53,685 nt of DNA from Acidobacteriaceae bacterium (lineage in GTDB: Bacteria > Acidobacteriota > Terriglobia > Terriglobales > Acidobacteriaceae). Both the position numbers and the translations under genes were made by a program. Shown here piece after piece: positions 26,142-34,809 of the stretch. The stretch's first letter is position 1. Every line of letters starts with the position of its first letter. The notes under the pieces were generated by a model. That model was not told where the DNA came from. It saw nothing but the letters and a program-made list of their open reading frames with translations, and made no database searches. The stretch spans positions 1 to 53,685 of the forward strand of contig DAIDGZ010000086.1 in assembly GCA_027452125.1 (NCBI GenBank). The letters are read 5' to 3'.

Positions 26142-27020
26142 TTGTTAGTAGAATCAACCAACTCAAAATATTGCTTTCGCCAGCCCGGACGCACAGCTCC
26201 GGCACTTGCACTGTCGCAGTCCTACTGGGCCCTTACCCAGCGTGAAATTCCTATTTCGGATTCCTTGGAAACAGCATGCAAGGAGGGCTACGAATACTTT
26301 GAAGCAGGCCTGAGCGAGGACCGCCTTTCTGAGATCGAGGCCCTGCTCAAGCGCTTTCCCCTCAAGCTGATTGCCCAGGGATGGGCTAACACTATCGCTG
26401 AGACAATACCCTTTATGCGGCGCGCGGTATCTCTCGGAGCCGTAGCCTTCAATCTGCATCTGGGCCATGCTTTTCTGTCTGCTGCCGAGGCTGCGGCGCT
26501 GGCTGCCGAGGCCCAGGCTCATGCCTCTGCCTTGGGTTTGCCTCTGCTGCTGGAGACGCATCGCGGTCGGATGACACAGGATCTTTTCCGGACCTCGGAA
26601 TTGGTACGGCATAATCCATCGATCAACATCACGCTGGACGTCTCGCACTACATCGTTGCCAGTGAGAGCCTGGGCGGCGACGAAGCACTGTTCCGTAAGC
26701 ACATGGAGCCGCTGCTGGAGCGAACCGGACTTATCCATGGCCGCATCTCAAACGGGCAATCTGCACAAGTGCTGGCCGAAGCGCCGCTTGCCTTCACTGA
26801 AGTAACGCAGTCTTTCTGGAGGGAAGCCATGCAACTTTGGTCGCGGAATGCCCCGTCTGACGCAGTGCTTGTTTTTACCCCCGAATTAGGTCCACCGCCT
26901 TACGCTTATCTGCTGCGAGATGGCGCTGAAACCTTCAGCCGCACGAATGAGACCCACACCCTGGTTGAGTTGGCACGCCAGGCTTGGGCGCAGGCGATGG
27001 CAACCGAGCAAAGTATCTAG
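26142..27020 (+). CDS. TIM-barrel sugar isomerase/epimerase-like protein (AP-endonuclease-2 family)
   Basis: 292 residues with a xylose-isomerase-like barrel. The metal-site pattern is seen in LLLETHRGRMTQDLFR (Glu), NITLDVSHYIV (Asp and His) and GLIHGRIS (His), and the late FTPELGPPPYAY contributes Glu. This is the family of MocC/IolE/IolI-like isomerases. I take the TTG at 26142 because AGGAGG lies 9 bp upstream; upstream codons give an unlikely basic leader. It follows the PLP gene by 117 bp and precedes the hydroxylase fusion by 47 bp. The substrate is unknown. Confidence 0.8.
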   Translation: MLVESTNSKYCFRQPGRTAPALALSQSYWALTQREIPISDSLETACKEGYEYFEAGLSEDRLSEIEALLKRFPLKLIAQGWANTIAETIPFMRRAVSLGAVAFNLHLGHAFLSAAEAAALAAEAQAHASALGLPLLLETHRGRMTQDLFRTSELVRHNPSINITLDVSHYIVASESLGGDEALFRKHMEPLLERTGLIHGRISNGQSAQVLAEAPLAFTEVTQSFWREAMQLWSRNAPSDAVLVFTPELGPPPYAYLLRDGAETFSRTNETHTLVELARQAWAQAMATEQSI

Positions 27021-27067
27021 CAACCCCGCACGGCCTCTGCGCCGCACATCACTTCAGGATGGACGTC

Positions 27068-29347
27068 ATGAGTCGCACATCAACATTCCCACAAGCCGAT
27101 CCGCGCTACGACTATAGTCTGACCGGGGTTAATGCCGCTCTGGCCGTAGAGAAGGGCCTTGCGGAAGCCGACTGGTACCAGTGTCCGGTACCGCGCGAAA
27201 CCATGCGTCAGCTCCTTGAACGTCGCGACGGACCTGCCATCCGCGACACAATTCTGTGGGCCGCTCTCATACTCGGCGCAGCATACGCAACCTGTGCACT
27301 CTGGCACACATGGTGGGCAGTTCTTCCCTACATCGTGTATAGCGTCCTCTATGCATCTACATCGGACTCCCGCTGGCACGAGGCCGGCCATGGCACCGCC
27401 TTCAAAACCGACTGGATGAACAATGCGCTCTATGAGGTTGCCTCGTTCATGGTAATGCGCGAGTCTGTCGTCTGGCGCTGGAGCCATAACCGCCACCACA
27501 GTGACACCATTATCGTTGGCCGCGATCCGGAGATCGCAGTTCCCCGCCCCCCCTCTTGGCCCATGCTGGTCAAACCTTTTTTTGCCCTGCACACCTATCC
27601 AAAATATTTCTGGTCTATCCTCCGGCATAGCTGCGGAAGGATGACAGATGCAGAGAGAACCTTCATTCCTGCAACGGAGTTTCATTCTGTCTATCGCAAC
27701 GCTCGGATCTACGTAGCCATCTACGCATGCGTTATCGCGCTCGCCATCTACCAGCGCAGCATCTTACCCTTGCTCCTTGTCGGCCTTGCCAACCTCTTCG
27801 GCAGCTGGCTCATGCCGATCTACGGGCACACTCAGCATTCTGGCCTTGCAGACAATGTGCTTGACCACCGCCTCAATTGCCGCACTGTCTATATGAACCC
27901 CATCAACCGTTATCTCTACTGGAATATGAACTATCACGTGGAACACCACATGTTCCCACTGGTGCCGTATCATGCGTTACCCAGGCTGCATGCTGTTGTC
28001 AAGGACGACTGTCCCGCGCCGTACTCGAGTATTCTCAACGCCTGGAAGGAGATAGTCCCTGCAGTCGCCAGGCAGATGAAAGACCCCGCATACTGTGTGA
28101 AGCGCCGTTTACCCGCGCCGAAGGCCTGTGCTGCAGAGGCCATCCACACCACCCAGATGCCGCCCGATGCCGCGGGTTGGCTGCCCGTTTGTTCATCCTC
28201 TGCCCTTCGTCGCGCTGACGTAGTCCGCTTTGACCATGCGCGCAAAACCTACGCCGTCGTCCGCGATGAGCAGGGCCATGTCTACGCGACGGACGGCATC
28301 TGTACCCACGGCAACACGCATCTGGCCAACGGCCTCGTCAAAGGCGGCATCATTGAATGCCCCAAGCACAATGGCCGCTACAACCTTATCGATGGCTCAC
28401 CCGCGCGCACGCCTATCTGCCGCGGACTGGCTACTTATCCCGTGGAAGAGCGCGACAACCAGATATGGATCAACGTATCTCGCGCTGGCGGTGCCGGAGT
28501 TCGTGCCCAGCAGACATGCACATTCCGCGTGGTAAGCAACAAGAGCGTCGCCACCTTTATCAAGGAATTAATCCTTGAGCCCGTCGATGGTGCGGCGCTG
28601 CCCGCTTTCACTCCAGGCGACTATCTCCAGTTCGACATTCCCGCGTACGACGAGATCCGCTTCGACGACTTCGATATCCCTGAACCCTACGCATCCGTAT
28701 GGCGCGCACAGCATGTCTTCGATTTGGTGGCGCACAATCCAACATCGGGCCGGCGCAACAACTACTCCATCGCCAGCAACGCACAGCTTGAACGCGCACT
28801 GCGCTTCAACGTACGCATCGCCACGCCTCAGCCTGGGCAGGACTGCCCTCCGGGCGCGGGCTCCAGCTACGTCTTCAGCCTAAAGCCCGGCGACACGGTT
28901 ACTGCCATCGGCCCCTTCGGCGACTTCCACATCAAGCCTACGCAGCATGAGATGCTCTACATCGGCGGCGGCGCAGGTATGGCTCCGCTACGTGCGCATA
29001 TCTCGCATCTCTTCCAGAGTCAGCACACAGCGCGCAAGGTAACCTTCTGGTACGGTGCGCGCTCGCGGCAGGAACTCTTCTATCAGGAGTACTTCACAAC
29101 TCTCGCCGAACGGCACTCCAACTTTGCTTTCCACGTTGCACTATCCTCGCCGTTACCTGAGGACAATTGGAGCGGCCCCAACGGTTTTATTCATGAAGTC
29201 GTGCTGGAAAACTACCTGCGCCAGCATCCCAGTCCCTCGAGCATTGAGTACTACCTGTGCGGACCGCCGATGATGATCAAAGCCTGTACCCGCATGTTAG
29301 CCGAGCTTGGTGTGCCTGACCATCGAATCGCTTTCGACGAGTTCTGA
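27068..29347 (+). CDS. three-part fusion: membrane diiron hydroxylase + Rieske ferredoxin + NqrF-type reductase
   Basis: A single 759-residue chain. Residues ~1-345 are a fatty-acid-desaturase/alkane-hydroxylase-type membrane domain with His boxes HEAGH (104-108), HNRHH (140-144), GHTQH (253-257) and HVEHH (290-294). Residues ~362-470 are a Rieske ferredoxin: CTH (412-414), 16 residues, CPKH (431-434). Residues ~480-759 are a flavin reductase like the NqrF C-terminus: FAD motif RNNYS (563-567), the NqrF-specific FDDFDIPEPYASVWRAQHVF stretch, NAD loop GGGAGMAPLRAH (633-644) and CGPP (731-734). All electron-transfer parts from NAD(P)H to the diiron site are present. MocD, MocE and MocF of rhizopine catabolism do this as separate proteins. 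Start ATG 27068; ATG 27059 is possible. Third gene of its operon. Confidence 0.88.
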   Translation: MSRTSTFPQADPRYDYSLTGVNAALAVEKGLAEADWYQCPVPRETMRQLLERRDGPAIRDTILWAALILGAAYATCALWHTWWAVLPYIVYSVLYASTSDSRWHEAGHGTAFKTDWMNNALYEVASFMVMRESVVWRWSHNRHHSDTIIVGRDPEIAVPRPPSWPMLVKPFFALHTYPKYFWSILRHSCGRMTDAERTFIPATEFHSVYRNARIYVAIYACVIALAIYQRSILPLLLVGLANLFGSWLMPIYGHTQHSGLADNVLDHRLNCRTVYMNPINRYLYWNMNYHVEHHMFPLVPYHALPRLHAVVKDDCPAPYSSILNAWKEIVPAVARQMKDPAYCVKRRLPAPKACAAEAIHTTQMPPDAAGWLPVCSSSALRRADVVRFDHARKTYAVVRDEQGHVYATDGICTHGNTHLANGLVKGGIIECPKHNGRYNLIDGSPARTPICRGLATYPVEERDNQIWINVSRAGGAGVRAQQTCTFRVVSNKSVATFIKELILEPVDGAALPAFTPGDYLQFDIPAYDEIRFDDFDIPEPYASVWRAQHVFDLVAHNPTSGRRNNYSIASNAQLERALRFNVRIATPQPGQDCPPGAGSSYVFSLKPGDTVTAIGPFGDFHIKPTQHEMLYIGGGAGMAPLRAHISHLFQSQHTARKVTFWYGARSRQELFYQEYFTTLAERHSNFAFHVALSSPLPEDNWSGPNGFIHEVVLENYLRQHPSPSSIEYYLCGPPMMIKACTRMLAELGVPDHRIAFDEF

Positions 29348-29396
29348 GCATCTTTTATGTAGTTACAGAATTCTCTATATTGTCCTAGCGCACAAC

Positions 29397-29434
29397 ATTT
29401 TGGGGAGGACAGCTTATGCAATCCTCCCCAAAAT
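29397..29434. terminator. bidirectional terminator
   Basis: ATTTTGGGGAGGA (29397-29409) pairs perfectly with TCCTCCCCAAAAT (29422-29434) around 12 nt. It sits between the convergent hydroxylase fusion (+) and the TIM-barrel gene (-). The A/T ends of the stem serve as a T-run for either direction. Confidence 0.8.
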
Positions 29435-29513
29435 ATTACGCAATGTACCAACCAAAGTTTTTAGCTCACTGCCCTCCTCTGTCTTTATTCCATCGTTCAA
29501 TGCTGCTACTTTC

Positions 29514-30458
29514 CTACACCGACGAATACTTCCGACATAGTTCTCTTACCTTCGCTGCCAGCTTGGGTACTCCTGTCTCTGCCGGCTCGTCGCCGTTGCG
29601 TGTGTCACCCTCGTACTCAATAGACATATAGCCTTTGTGCCCAGCCTCGGCATACATCTTCCACACACGATCCATGTCAATCGGGGTACCGTCGTCGAAC
29701 TTCTCGCGGATGTGGCTCACCGTCGCATATGGAAGACATGCCTTGATCTGTGCGTAGGGGTCTTCCGTCGCCGTAGGAATAAAGTGGGTAATGTCCAGAT
29801 TGATACCCACATACGGCGAGTTCACGCGATGCATAATCTCCAGGCAAACATCGGCGCTCTGCGTCACGCCAGAATGGTCCTCCATGCCGAGCATGATTCC
29901 CTTGGCCCCGGCGTAATCCTTCACCGTATTCAGGCCGTCCACCACCCAGTTCGTCGCATCTTTCAGGGCTACACCCTTGGGCAGTTTGCCGGCAAAAACG
30001 CGAAGGTGCGAGGCGCCCAGCCGGTCTGTCACGTCAATCCACTGCTTGATCTCGGTCAGAACACTCGCCCGCTTGTCCGGATCGGCCTGCACTAGGCTCG
30101 ATCCACAGGCCGCCCCTGAGAAAACGACTGCGTTCCTATAGGCAAGATGGCGCAGGTTTTCCAAATATTCCGGATCAGTTGACTTCAGGAAGTAAACCGT
30201 CATGTCCACCGCATCCAGTTTGAGTTCGACTGCCTTGAGGATGAACTCCTCCATAGTCATCTGGCCATGCTGCAATGCCAGCCGGTAGGAGTAGGCACAG
30301 CAACCGGCCAGAAGCCGCGGCCTGTTTGCGGCATTTCCGCTCATTCCGGCATCACCAGATGCCAATGCTCGTGGGGCCGCCATCCCTAAGCCTGCACCGG
30401 TCAGCGCACCCGCACCTGCCGTCTTCAAAAAATCTCGCCGCGCGATTGTTCCGCCCAT
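29514..30458 (-). CDS. Tat-exported TIM-barrel sugar isomerase/epimerase-like protein
   Basis: 314 residues. The signal is IARRDFLKTAGAGALTGAG, a clear twin-arginine leader. The barrel follows from about residue 45, with metal-site residues in LGMEDHSGVT (Glu), GINLDITHFI (Asp, His), TVSHIREKF (His) and YMSIEYEG (Glu). It is the same superfamily as the gene at 26142 but not a close copy. GAGGAGAGAGAAG precedes the ATG at 30458. Divergent from the Gfo/Idh/MocA gene, with about 243 bp between the starts. A role on an exported sugar or cyclitol is likely; the substrate is unknown. Confidence 0.88.
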   Translation of the reverse strand: MGGTIARRDFLKTAGAGALTGAGLGMAAPRALASGDAGMSGNAANRPRLLAGCCAYSYRLALQHGQMTMEEFILKAVELKLDAVDMTVYFLKSTDPEYLENLRHLAYRNAVVFSGAACGSSLVQADPDKRASVLTEIKQWIDVTDRLGASHLRVFAGKLPKGVALKDATNWVVDGLNTVKDYAGAKGIMLGMEDHSGVTQSADVCLEIMHRVNSPYVGINLDITHFIPTATEDPYAQIKACLPYATVSHIREKFDDGTPIDMDRVWKMYAEAGHKGYMSIEYEGDTRNGDEPAETGVPKLAAKVRELCRKYSSV

Positions 30459-30701
30459 CTTCTCTCTCCTCTTCTTCCAGTGTTCTTATTCCCCAAAGCG
30501 CAAAGGGGGCCTGAAAAACAGCGCACCCAGTCTACTCCACGAAAAGCACGGCCGTCAGAGGGGGCTTGTACGACAACACACGCAAGTGTTCAGCTGAAAA
30601 ACTCAACAAAAAGGACTATCCGTTTCTGCGTGGACAGGTATACGATGGCGCGCATAGTTATTTGTTGCCCATGTAACTTCCCTGCTGGAGTCTCGACCGC
30701 C

Positions 30702-32033
30702 ATGAATCGCCGTGAATTCACCGCCCGTACTGCCTCCGCACTCTCTGCCCTGACCCTGCCAACCATTGTTCGTGCAGGAGTACTGCGCGGTCCTGATGCT
30801 CCCAGTAATCGCCTCACCGTTGCCTTTATCGGCAATGGCCGCCAGGCATTCGGCGCCAACATGCCGCAATTCATGGCCATGCCGGGCGTGCAGGCCGTCG
30901 CTGTCTGCGACACAGATCGCTGGCGCATGGGCGAGGCGCAGAAGTTGGTGAACGCCTTTTACGCCAAGCGCGACAACCGGCCATCCTTCAACGGCTGTCG
31001 TGTAGTCGATGACTTTCGCCACGTCATCCATGATCCATCCATCGATGTGCTGATGATCTCCACGCCGGATCACTGGCATGTACCCATGGGCATGATGGCT
31101 GCCCGCGCCAAAAAGCATTTTGCGCTGGAGAAGCCGATCAGTCTGAGCGTGCAACAGGGCCGCATGCTGGCTGACGCCGTAAAGCTTGCAGGCGTCACTG
31201 CCCGCAATGACAGCGAATTCCGCTCACTCCGTCCGCAGAGTCATGCCGTAGAACTGGTCCGCAACGGTCATCTGGGCAAGCTGCAGCGCATCCAGATTGT
31301 CTTTCCCTCAGACCCTGCGCCAGTGGGTCCGCAGCCGGATATGCCCGTACCGCCGGAGCTGAACTATGACATGTGGCTTGGTCCCACCCCAAACGTGCCA
31401 TACACACAAATGCGTGTTCATGATCCACACCAGCATCACCTGCGCCCCAACTGGATGCGCGTCTCGACCTATGCACAGGGCATGATTGCCAACTGGGGGC
31501 CGCATTACTTTGACATGGCTCAGTGGGCAAACAACACGGAGCATACCGGCCCCGTCGAGGTAGAAGGCCACGGCGAGTTTCCTGTGAGTCTCTGGAATAC
31601 CATGATCAACTTTAAAGTCACATATCGCTATGCGAATGGGGTCGTGCTCACTTGCGAGCAGACGCCTAACAGCACGCCCAGCATCACCTACGTGGGCAGC
31701 GAGGCATGGATCAAGGTAAACGGCTATCCCGGCACTTTGAGCAGTAACAAGTCCGCTTTGCTTACGCTTGAACCCGAGCCCGGCGAGTTGAACTTTAGCA
31801 AAGCGCTATGGGACAAAAACGATCTTATCGCCGCCATCCGTGAGCATCGTCAGCCGCTGGAGCCCATCGAGGTTGGCCATCGCGCCATCAGCATTGGACA
31901 GATCGGCCTGATCGCCTGTACGGTGCAGCGCAAGCTCAACTGGAATCCTGAGAAGGAGCAGTTCGTGGGCGACAACTGGGCCAACTCCATGCTGGCCGCG
32001 CCGCTGGCCCGGCCGCAGTGGGCCATCGCGTAA
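30702..32033 (+). CDS. Tat-exported Gfo/Idh/MocA-family oxidoreductase
   Basis: 443 residues. MNRREFTARTASALSALTLP is a twin-arginine signal. A Rossmann fold starts at about residue 38 (TVAFIGNGRQAFGAN). LEKPISLSV carries the family EKP lysine. The C-terminal alpha/beta domain includes NWGPHYFDMAQW, with the His/Asp pair of this family. Export with a bound nucleotide would resemble glucose-fructose oxidoreductase. The ATG at 30702 follows TGGAG at 12 bp; a much longer upstream frame has no protein character. Divergently paired with the exported TIM-barrel gene. Sugar or inositol oxidation is the family norm. Confidence 0.88.
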   Translation: MNRREFTARTASALSALTLPTIVRAGVLRGPDAPSNRLTVAFIGNGRQAFGANMPQFMAMPGVQAVAVCDTDRWRMGEAQKLVNAFYAKRDNRPSFNGCRVVDDFRHVIHDPSIDVLMISTPDHWHVPMGMMAARAKKHFALEKPISLSVQQGRMLADAVKLAGVTARNDSEFRSLRPQSHAVELVRNGHLGKLQRIQIVFPSDPAPVGPQPDMPVPPELNYDMWLGPTPNVPYTQMRVHDPHQHHLRPNWMRVSTYAQGMIANWGPHYFDMAQWANNTEHTGPVEVEGHGEFPVSLWNTMINFKVTYRYANGVVLTCEQTPNSTPSITYVGSEAWIKVNGYPGTLSSNKSALLTLEPEPGELNFSKALWDKNDLIAAIREHRQPLEPIEVGHRAISIGQIGLIACTVQRKLNWNPEKEQFVGDNWANSMLAAPLARPQWAIA

Positions 32034-32186
32034 GGCGTAAATTGCAAGGTACACGGAAAGATTATCCGTGCGTTAAAAATACTGCATGCCAGCGCTGCGA
32101 TGATAAAAAGAATGTGAACAGACAGGCAGTCCTGGCATGCGTACTGGCGCCGCGAAAAAGCGCAACCCCGGATTGACACATACTTC

Positions 32187-33137
32187 ATGCATCGCGTTGC
32201 GCTCATCTACAACCCGGCCTCAGGGCAACACTCTTTTCGTCGCACAGCCTTCATCCAGCAGGCCTTGGCTGAACTCCGCAAGGCCGGCATCGATGCTGAA
32301 GCCTTTGAGACCACACATCCCGGCGCTGCTACCGAGTTTGCTCGCCAGGCCCACGATAACGGCTTCGACACCGTACTGGCCTGTGGCGGCGACGGCACCG
32401 TACACGAGATTCTGCAATGCCTCGTGGGCACCCGCGTGGCGCTGGGCGTTGTCCCACTGGGCACGGCGAATGCACTGGCACAAAATCTGGGTCTGGGCAC
32501 TGATCCGGTCAAGGCCATCCGCAAACTTCTCGCCGCACCGCCAGTGCAGATCCCCGTGGGGCGCATCACCTACTGTGACGCTGCCCGTCAAACGCAATCA
32601 CGCTATTTTGTGGTGGCTGCAGGCATTGGCGCTGACGCACTGCTGATGAAGCAGCTCAACTCCGAGTTGAAGCGGCGATTCGGCTATCTCATCTATCTGG
32701 TGCAGGCGGTGGCAGTGTGGACTACCTATCGCTTCCCACACTTCAAGTCATATTTTACTATACCTGGGCGCCGCGATCAGGTCGAGCAGCGCATCTCTCA
32801 GTTGCTGGCGATTCGAATCCGTTCCTTCGGCGGAGCGCTCAGACATTTTGCGCCGGGCGCTACGCTGCACGGCACAACCCTGCGTCTGATGGCCTTCCGC
32901 ACGCAGAATCGCTTTCGTTATCTATCGTTTCTGATGGCCGCACTCTTCGGGCGCCACACTTTTACGCACTCCATCACGCTGCTGGATGCGGAGCGCGTGG
33001 AGTGTCGCTCATTGAACGGAAACCCGCATGACATTCTGGTTGAGGCTGATGGCGAAGCGCTGGGCTCCTTGCCTGCGCAGCTGGAGGTCGTACCCGAAGC
33101 ACTGTATCTGCTGATTCCGCCCGACGCCCAACCCTGA
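32187..33137 (+). CDS. diacylglycerol kinase-family lipid kinase
   Basis: 316 residues. RVALIYNPASG near the start, LACGGDGTVHEIL and VPLGTANALAQNLGL form the ATP-binding DAGK catalytic domain. The C-terminal beta-sandwich ends with DILVEADGEALGSLP, the conserved Gly-Glu segment. Family members phosphorylate diacylglycerol, sphingosine-like bases or related lipids; YegS and DgkB are models. The ATG at 32187 has no clear ribosome site. Standing alone, transcribed after the Gfo/Idh/MocA gene but 153 bp away, with a weak hairpin at 32052-32070 between. Confidence 0.9.
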   Translation: MHRVALIYNPASGQHSFRRTAFIQQALAELRKAGIDAEAFETTHPGAATEFARQAHDNGFDTVLACGGDGTVHEILQCLVGTRVALGVVPLGTANALAQNLGLGTDPVKAIRKLLAAPPVQIPVGRITYCDAARQTQSRYFVVAAGIGADALLMKQLNSELKRRFGYLIYLVQAVAVWTTYRFPHFKSYFTIPGRRDQVEQRISQLLAIRIRSFGGALRHFAPGATLHGTTLRLMAFRTQNRFRYLSFLMAALFGRHTFTHSITLLDAERVECRSLNGNPHDILVEADGEALGSLPAQLEVVPEALYLLIPPDAQP

Positions 33138-33342
33138 CCTCTTAGCCCATGCAAATCGTCTCTCTCCACGAGAGCTGCCCTACACAGAGAGGACGCCGGG
33201 CTTCAGAACCAGGCTAATCCCATCTCGCTCCCTCAAGTCGAAAATCGAGGCTGGCACGCCAGGCGCCCTGAAACGCGCCGCATGCATCAAGTCTGGATCG
33301 TTGACGATATTTGTCGCATCGAAATCAGCGGAGGTTGTTTTC

Positions 33343-33804
33343 ATGAGCGCAAGATTGAACTACGCCAAGGCGTTCCCCGCCGGGCTTCATGCGGTGCTGG
33401 GAGTAGAGAAGGCTGTTCGCGAAAGCGGACTGGAAGCGTCGCTGCTTGAACTGGTTAAGACACGCGCGTCGCAGCTGAATGGATGCGCATACTGCATCGA
33501 CATGCATACCAAAGATGCACGGGCAGCTGGCGAAACCGAGCAACGCCTCTACGCTCTCTCAGCCTGGCGGGAGACCCCGTTCTTCACGCCACGCGAGCAG
33601 GCGGCCTTGGCCTGGACAGAAGCCGTCACCAATATCCAGCAGGGACATGCCAATGACGCAGAGTATGAGTCCGCACGACAGCAGTTCGATGAGGCTGAGT
33701 TGACAAAGCTGACCATTGCCATTGCTCAGATCAACGTATGGAATCGCATTGCCATTGCCTTCCGTGCAGAACCAGGTGATTACAAGCCATCCCAAAAAGC
33801 TTGA
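33343..33804 (+). CDS. AhpD-like carboxymuconolactone-decarboxylase-family protein
   Basis: 153 residues. The active-site motif CAYCIDMHTKDAR is the CxxCxxxH of AhpD-like alkylhydroperoxidases. LLELVKTRASQLNGC before it is typical, and the C-terminal half has helices ending in NVWNRIAIAF. GGAGG lies 7 bp before the ATG at 33343. Likely a thiol-dependent antioxidant. Monocistronic by its surroundings; a short palindrome ATCGT-TG-ACGAT (33297-33308) in the upstream spacer could be an operator. Confidence 0.9.
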   Translation: MSARLNYAKAFPAGLHAVLGVEKAVRESGLEASLLELVKTRASQLNGCAYCIDMHTKDARAAGETEQRLYALSAWRETPFFTPREQAALAWTEAVTNIQQGHANDAEYESARQQFDEAELTKLTIAIAQINVWNRIAIAFRAEPGDYKPSQKA

Positions 33805-33844
33805 TGCAAAATCACCATAGCAAAGCAATCAGTATCCAGAAGGC

Positions 33845-33878
33845 CATTCCATGCAGCTACTCGTAGCTGCATGGAATG
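33845..33878. terminator. perfect 16-bp hairpin between convergent genes
   Basis: CATTCCATGCAGCTAC (33845-33860) pairs with GTAGCTGCATGGAATG (33863-33878) with only 2 nt at the centre. It lies 40 bp after the AhpD-like gene and before the end of the minus-strand barrel gene. No T-run follows on plus; a cruciform or two-protein site is possible as well as a terminator. Confidence 0.55.
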
Positions 33879-34041
33879 CGAAAAAATCAGCAAGAAAGTC
33901 GACAAGGAGCTTGAGCTTGACTAAACCCCTGGATTGTCAGGTTGGTCTTGATGTAAGCGCGATAACAGACATGGCGTTGCGCGGGCCCGTGACAATCGTT
34001 GAAGCCGATGTCAGAAAGAATCCCTGCGCTTCTCCCTCCAC

Positions 34042-34638
34042 CTACCTGGCTCCGCCAAAGCTATACATGGCACCCACGGTAAATCCTTGCGGGTGAAATG
34101 TTTGCTTTTGTCCTGGAAAGTTCGGCCAGCTCTGGTATTCGTAGTCAGCGCGAGCCCAGATGCTGCGGTAGACACGAAACTCAGCTCCGCCCCCGAAAGA
34201 AGACACTGTCCGGGTGTCGTGGGAGTAATACGGATTTGACGAACGGAAGTCGACGCTGCCATACCCGATTAGCCCCTTGACATAAGGAAAGAATCGTTGG
34301 TAATGACGCCAGCTGTAGATCAAGCCGCCGCTGGCAGTATCTTCCCGCAGATTGGATGGCTGACTGGAGGAGTGTCCAATGCTGAGATCACGCGCTTCGA
34401 TTTCTGCGCCTAGTCCTTGAATCCTGGTTGGCAAAAAAACAGGAAAGTAATCGATCCACACAGTACCGCCCGACATACGTCCCTGATGCCAGTCTGGGTT
34501 GAAGTTGGAGAAACCAGCACCTATAGACAGGGGTTGCCCACCGGCGCGAGCGGAAGGCGCAACCTGCGAGAAGAGGGGAAGGGTTACAGCGGCAAAAATA
34601 ACCGCTGGAATTAGCTTGAAAAGCTTCTTCAACTGCAT
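34042..34638 (-). CDS. outer-membrane beta-barrel protein
   Basis: 198 residues. A signal peptide (QLKKLFKLIPAVIFAAVTLP) is followed by alternating amphipathic strands, for example LSIGAGFSNFNPDW, GTVWIDYFPVF and ADYEYQSWPNF. It ends in GFTVGAMYSFGGAR, a YxF-type last strand. The size suggests an eight-stranded OmpA/OmpX-like barrel. AAGGAGAC precedes the ATG at 34638. Function unknown; such small barrels are common in acidobacteria. Confidence 0.82.
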   Translation of the reverse strand: MQLKKLFKLIPAVIFAAVTLPLFSQVAPSARAGGQPLSIGAGFSNFNPDWHQGRMSGGTVWIDYFPVFLPTRIQGLGAEIEARDLSIGHSSSQPSNLREDTASGGLIYSWRHYQRFFPYVKGLIGYGSVDFRSSNPYYSHDTRTVSSFGGGAEFRVYRSIWARADYEYQSWPNFPGQKQTFHPQGFTVGAMYSFGGAR

Positions 34639-34809
34639 AATGTCTCCTTCGGCATGGGGTACGCCCTGCCGTGCTCCCTGCGGGAGTCATCTACGGAAGA
34701 GTACGTAACCCGGTCATTTGAAGAATGGCAAGGCAGAAGTACAACAGACATACTTGCAGCGACCATGAGTTGGCCAGGAAGGCAACCATGCTGCTCCATC
34801 AGGGGAAAT

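Noticed and set aside
32806-32822. tRNA-like GGCGATTCGAATCCG word
   Set aside because: It resembles a T-arm but lies within the lipid kinase gene, and no acceptor stem or anticodon arm can be formed around it.
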